From contig NZ_CP015614.1 of NCBI RefSeq assembly GCF_000635915.2, positions 1,285,501 to 1,349,500 on the forward strand: a DNA stretch of 64,000 nt. Direction: 5' to 3'. Source of the DNA: Brevundimonas naejangsanensis (GTDB lineage: Bacteria; Pseudomonadota; Alphaproteobacteria; Caulobacterales; Caulobacteraceae). The translations under genes and the position numbers were made by a program. The notes beneath the pieces were generated by a model. The model made no database searches, had not been told where the DNA came from, and saw nothing but the letters and a program-made list of their open reading frames with translations. Position 1 is the first letter of the stretch. Every line of letters begins with the position of its first letter. Shown here in pieces: positions 63,698 through 64,000 of the stretch.

Positions 63698-64000
63698 TCA
63701 GCCCGCCGGTTTCGGGGTGGTCTTCTGCACCATCTCGTTGAGCTGGAAGCCGATGCGGCGCGCCTCGCGCTCCTCTGGCTTCTTCACCGCGCTGAGCACA
63801 ACGTTGATCTGGCTATAGTGCTGGATCAGACGCACTGGCTTGCCGTCGGCGTTGCGGCCGAAAAACATAATCAGGTCCGGCCCCCAGAAGCCGACGTCCA
63901 CGATCTGCATCGTCCCGTCGCCCGGCAGGCCGACCACGCGCGCGCCGATCTCCTCGTCCTTGTCGAGATTGGCCTCGAATTCCTCGATCAGCTTGGACAG
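63698..64000 (-). CDS. conserved protein, probably DUF6173 family, 5' end outside window
   Basis: The frame is open to the right edge, so only the last 100 residues are present. They read LSKLIEEFEANLDKDEEIGA, then the conserved core VDVGFWGPDLIMFFGRNADG and VRLIQHYSQINVVLSAVKK, ending RRIGFQLNEMVQKTTPKPAG. The GFWGPD and LIQHYSQIN pattern fits a family of short conserved alphaproteobacterial proteins that I associate with DUF6173. Function is unknown. It converges on pip with a gap of 31 bases. Confidence 0.75.
   Translation of the reverse strand: MSKLIEEFEANLDKDEEIGARVVGLPGDGTMQIVDVGFWGPDLIMFFGRNADGKPVRLIQHYSQINVVLSAVKKPEEREARRIGFQLNEMVQKTTPKPAG

Overview
The window is GC-rich alphaproteobacterial chromosome, most probably from Caulobacteraceae close to Brevundimonas or Caulobacter. 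Pointers are a TipN-like polarity protein, a class I lysyl-tRNA synthetase, an NDUFS4-type complex I accessory subunit, a CtrA-like box, many hybrid histidine kinases, abundant small envelope proteins and palindromic intergenic repeats. I see no rRNA, CRISPR array, integrase or insertion sequence. The species assignment rests on gene content read by eye, not on a search.

Layout. 1-4.5 kb: a truncated methyltransferase, a gene-poor stretch, a complex I accessory subunit, two RcnB-like secreted proteins and a small lipoprotein. 4.5-6 kb: queE-queC. 6-11.9 kb: a degenerate hybrid kinase, a DNA-ligase-associated exonuclease, two hotdog thioesterases, a CtrA-box gene, an S24 repressor and an SH3b protein. 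12-17.7 kb: lysK, a MaoC hydratase, queA, a nucleotidyltransferase-like gene and tgt. 17.9-23.9 kb: a four-gene signalling operon (CHASE3 hybrid kinase, CheR, CheB, receiver-kinase), then tRNA-Lys. 24.3-30.7 kb: a lipoprotein and tamA-tamB. 30.7-37.4 kb: a PA0069-type radical SAM protein, a TrmA-family RNA methyltransferase, a glycine-zipper protein, tlyA and valS. 37.5-40.9 kb: a single-gene MmeI-like restriction-modification enzyme. 41-47.4 kb: the complete hut cluster. 47.4-52.6 kb: PPC-domain secreted proteins, type 2 IPP isomerase and folD. 52.8-57.4 kb: lemA with two TPM-domain proteins, an EEP phosphatase and a phospholipase D family protein. 57.5-64 kb: TipN-like protein, a pyroglutamyl-peptidase-like protein, an MFS transporter, DUF423, prolyl iminopeptidase and a truncated conserved gene.

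How genes fit together. QueC and QueE make preQ0 and its precursor, Tgt inserts preQ1 into tRNA and QueA adds the epoxycyclopentane precursor, so the queuosine pathway lies in two places 9 kb apart. HutH, HutU, HutI and the arginase-type HutG convert histidine to glutamate and formamide; HutC sits next to a palindrome in the divergent hut promoter region. TamA and TamB form the outer-membrane/inner-membrane translocation and assembly pair. The CheR/CheB/kinase operon has no chemoreceptor and looks like a stress or sensory phosphorelay.

Most notable. Several proteins of recognisable families lack textbook catalytic or ligand residues: the kinase at 6092 (phospho-acceptor His is Asn168), Tgt (two zinc cysteines lost), the TrmA-family enzyme (cluster cysteines lost), HutG (GGNN for GGDH) and the C15-like protein at 60494. 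A 12-base sequence in the hut promoter recurs at the MFS/DUF423 divergent promoter. A GTTCA-N6-GTTCA direct repeat precedes three envelope-protein genes. The IPP isomerase appears to start at a CTG codon overlapping the upstream stop. A ribosome binding site is buried in a terminator-like hairpin at 10186-10216.
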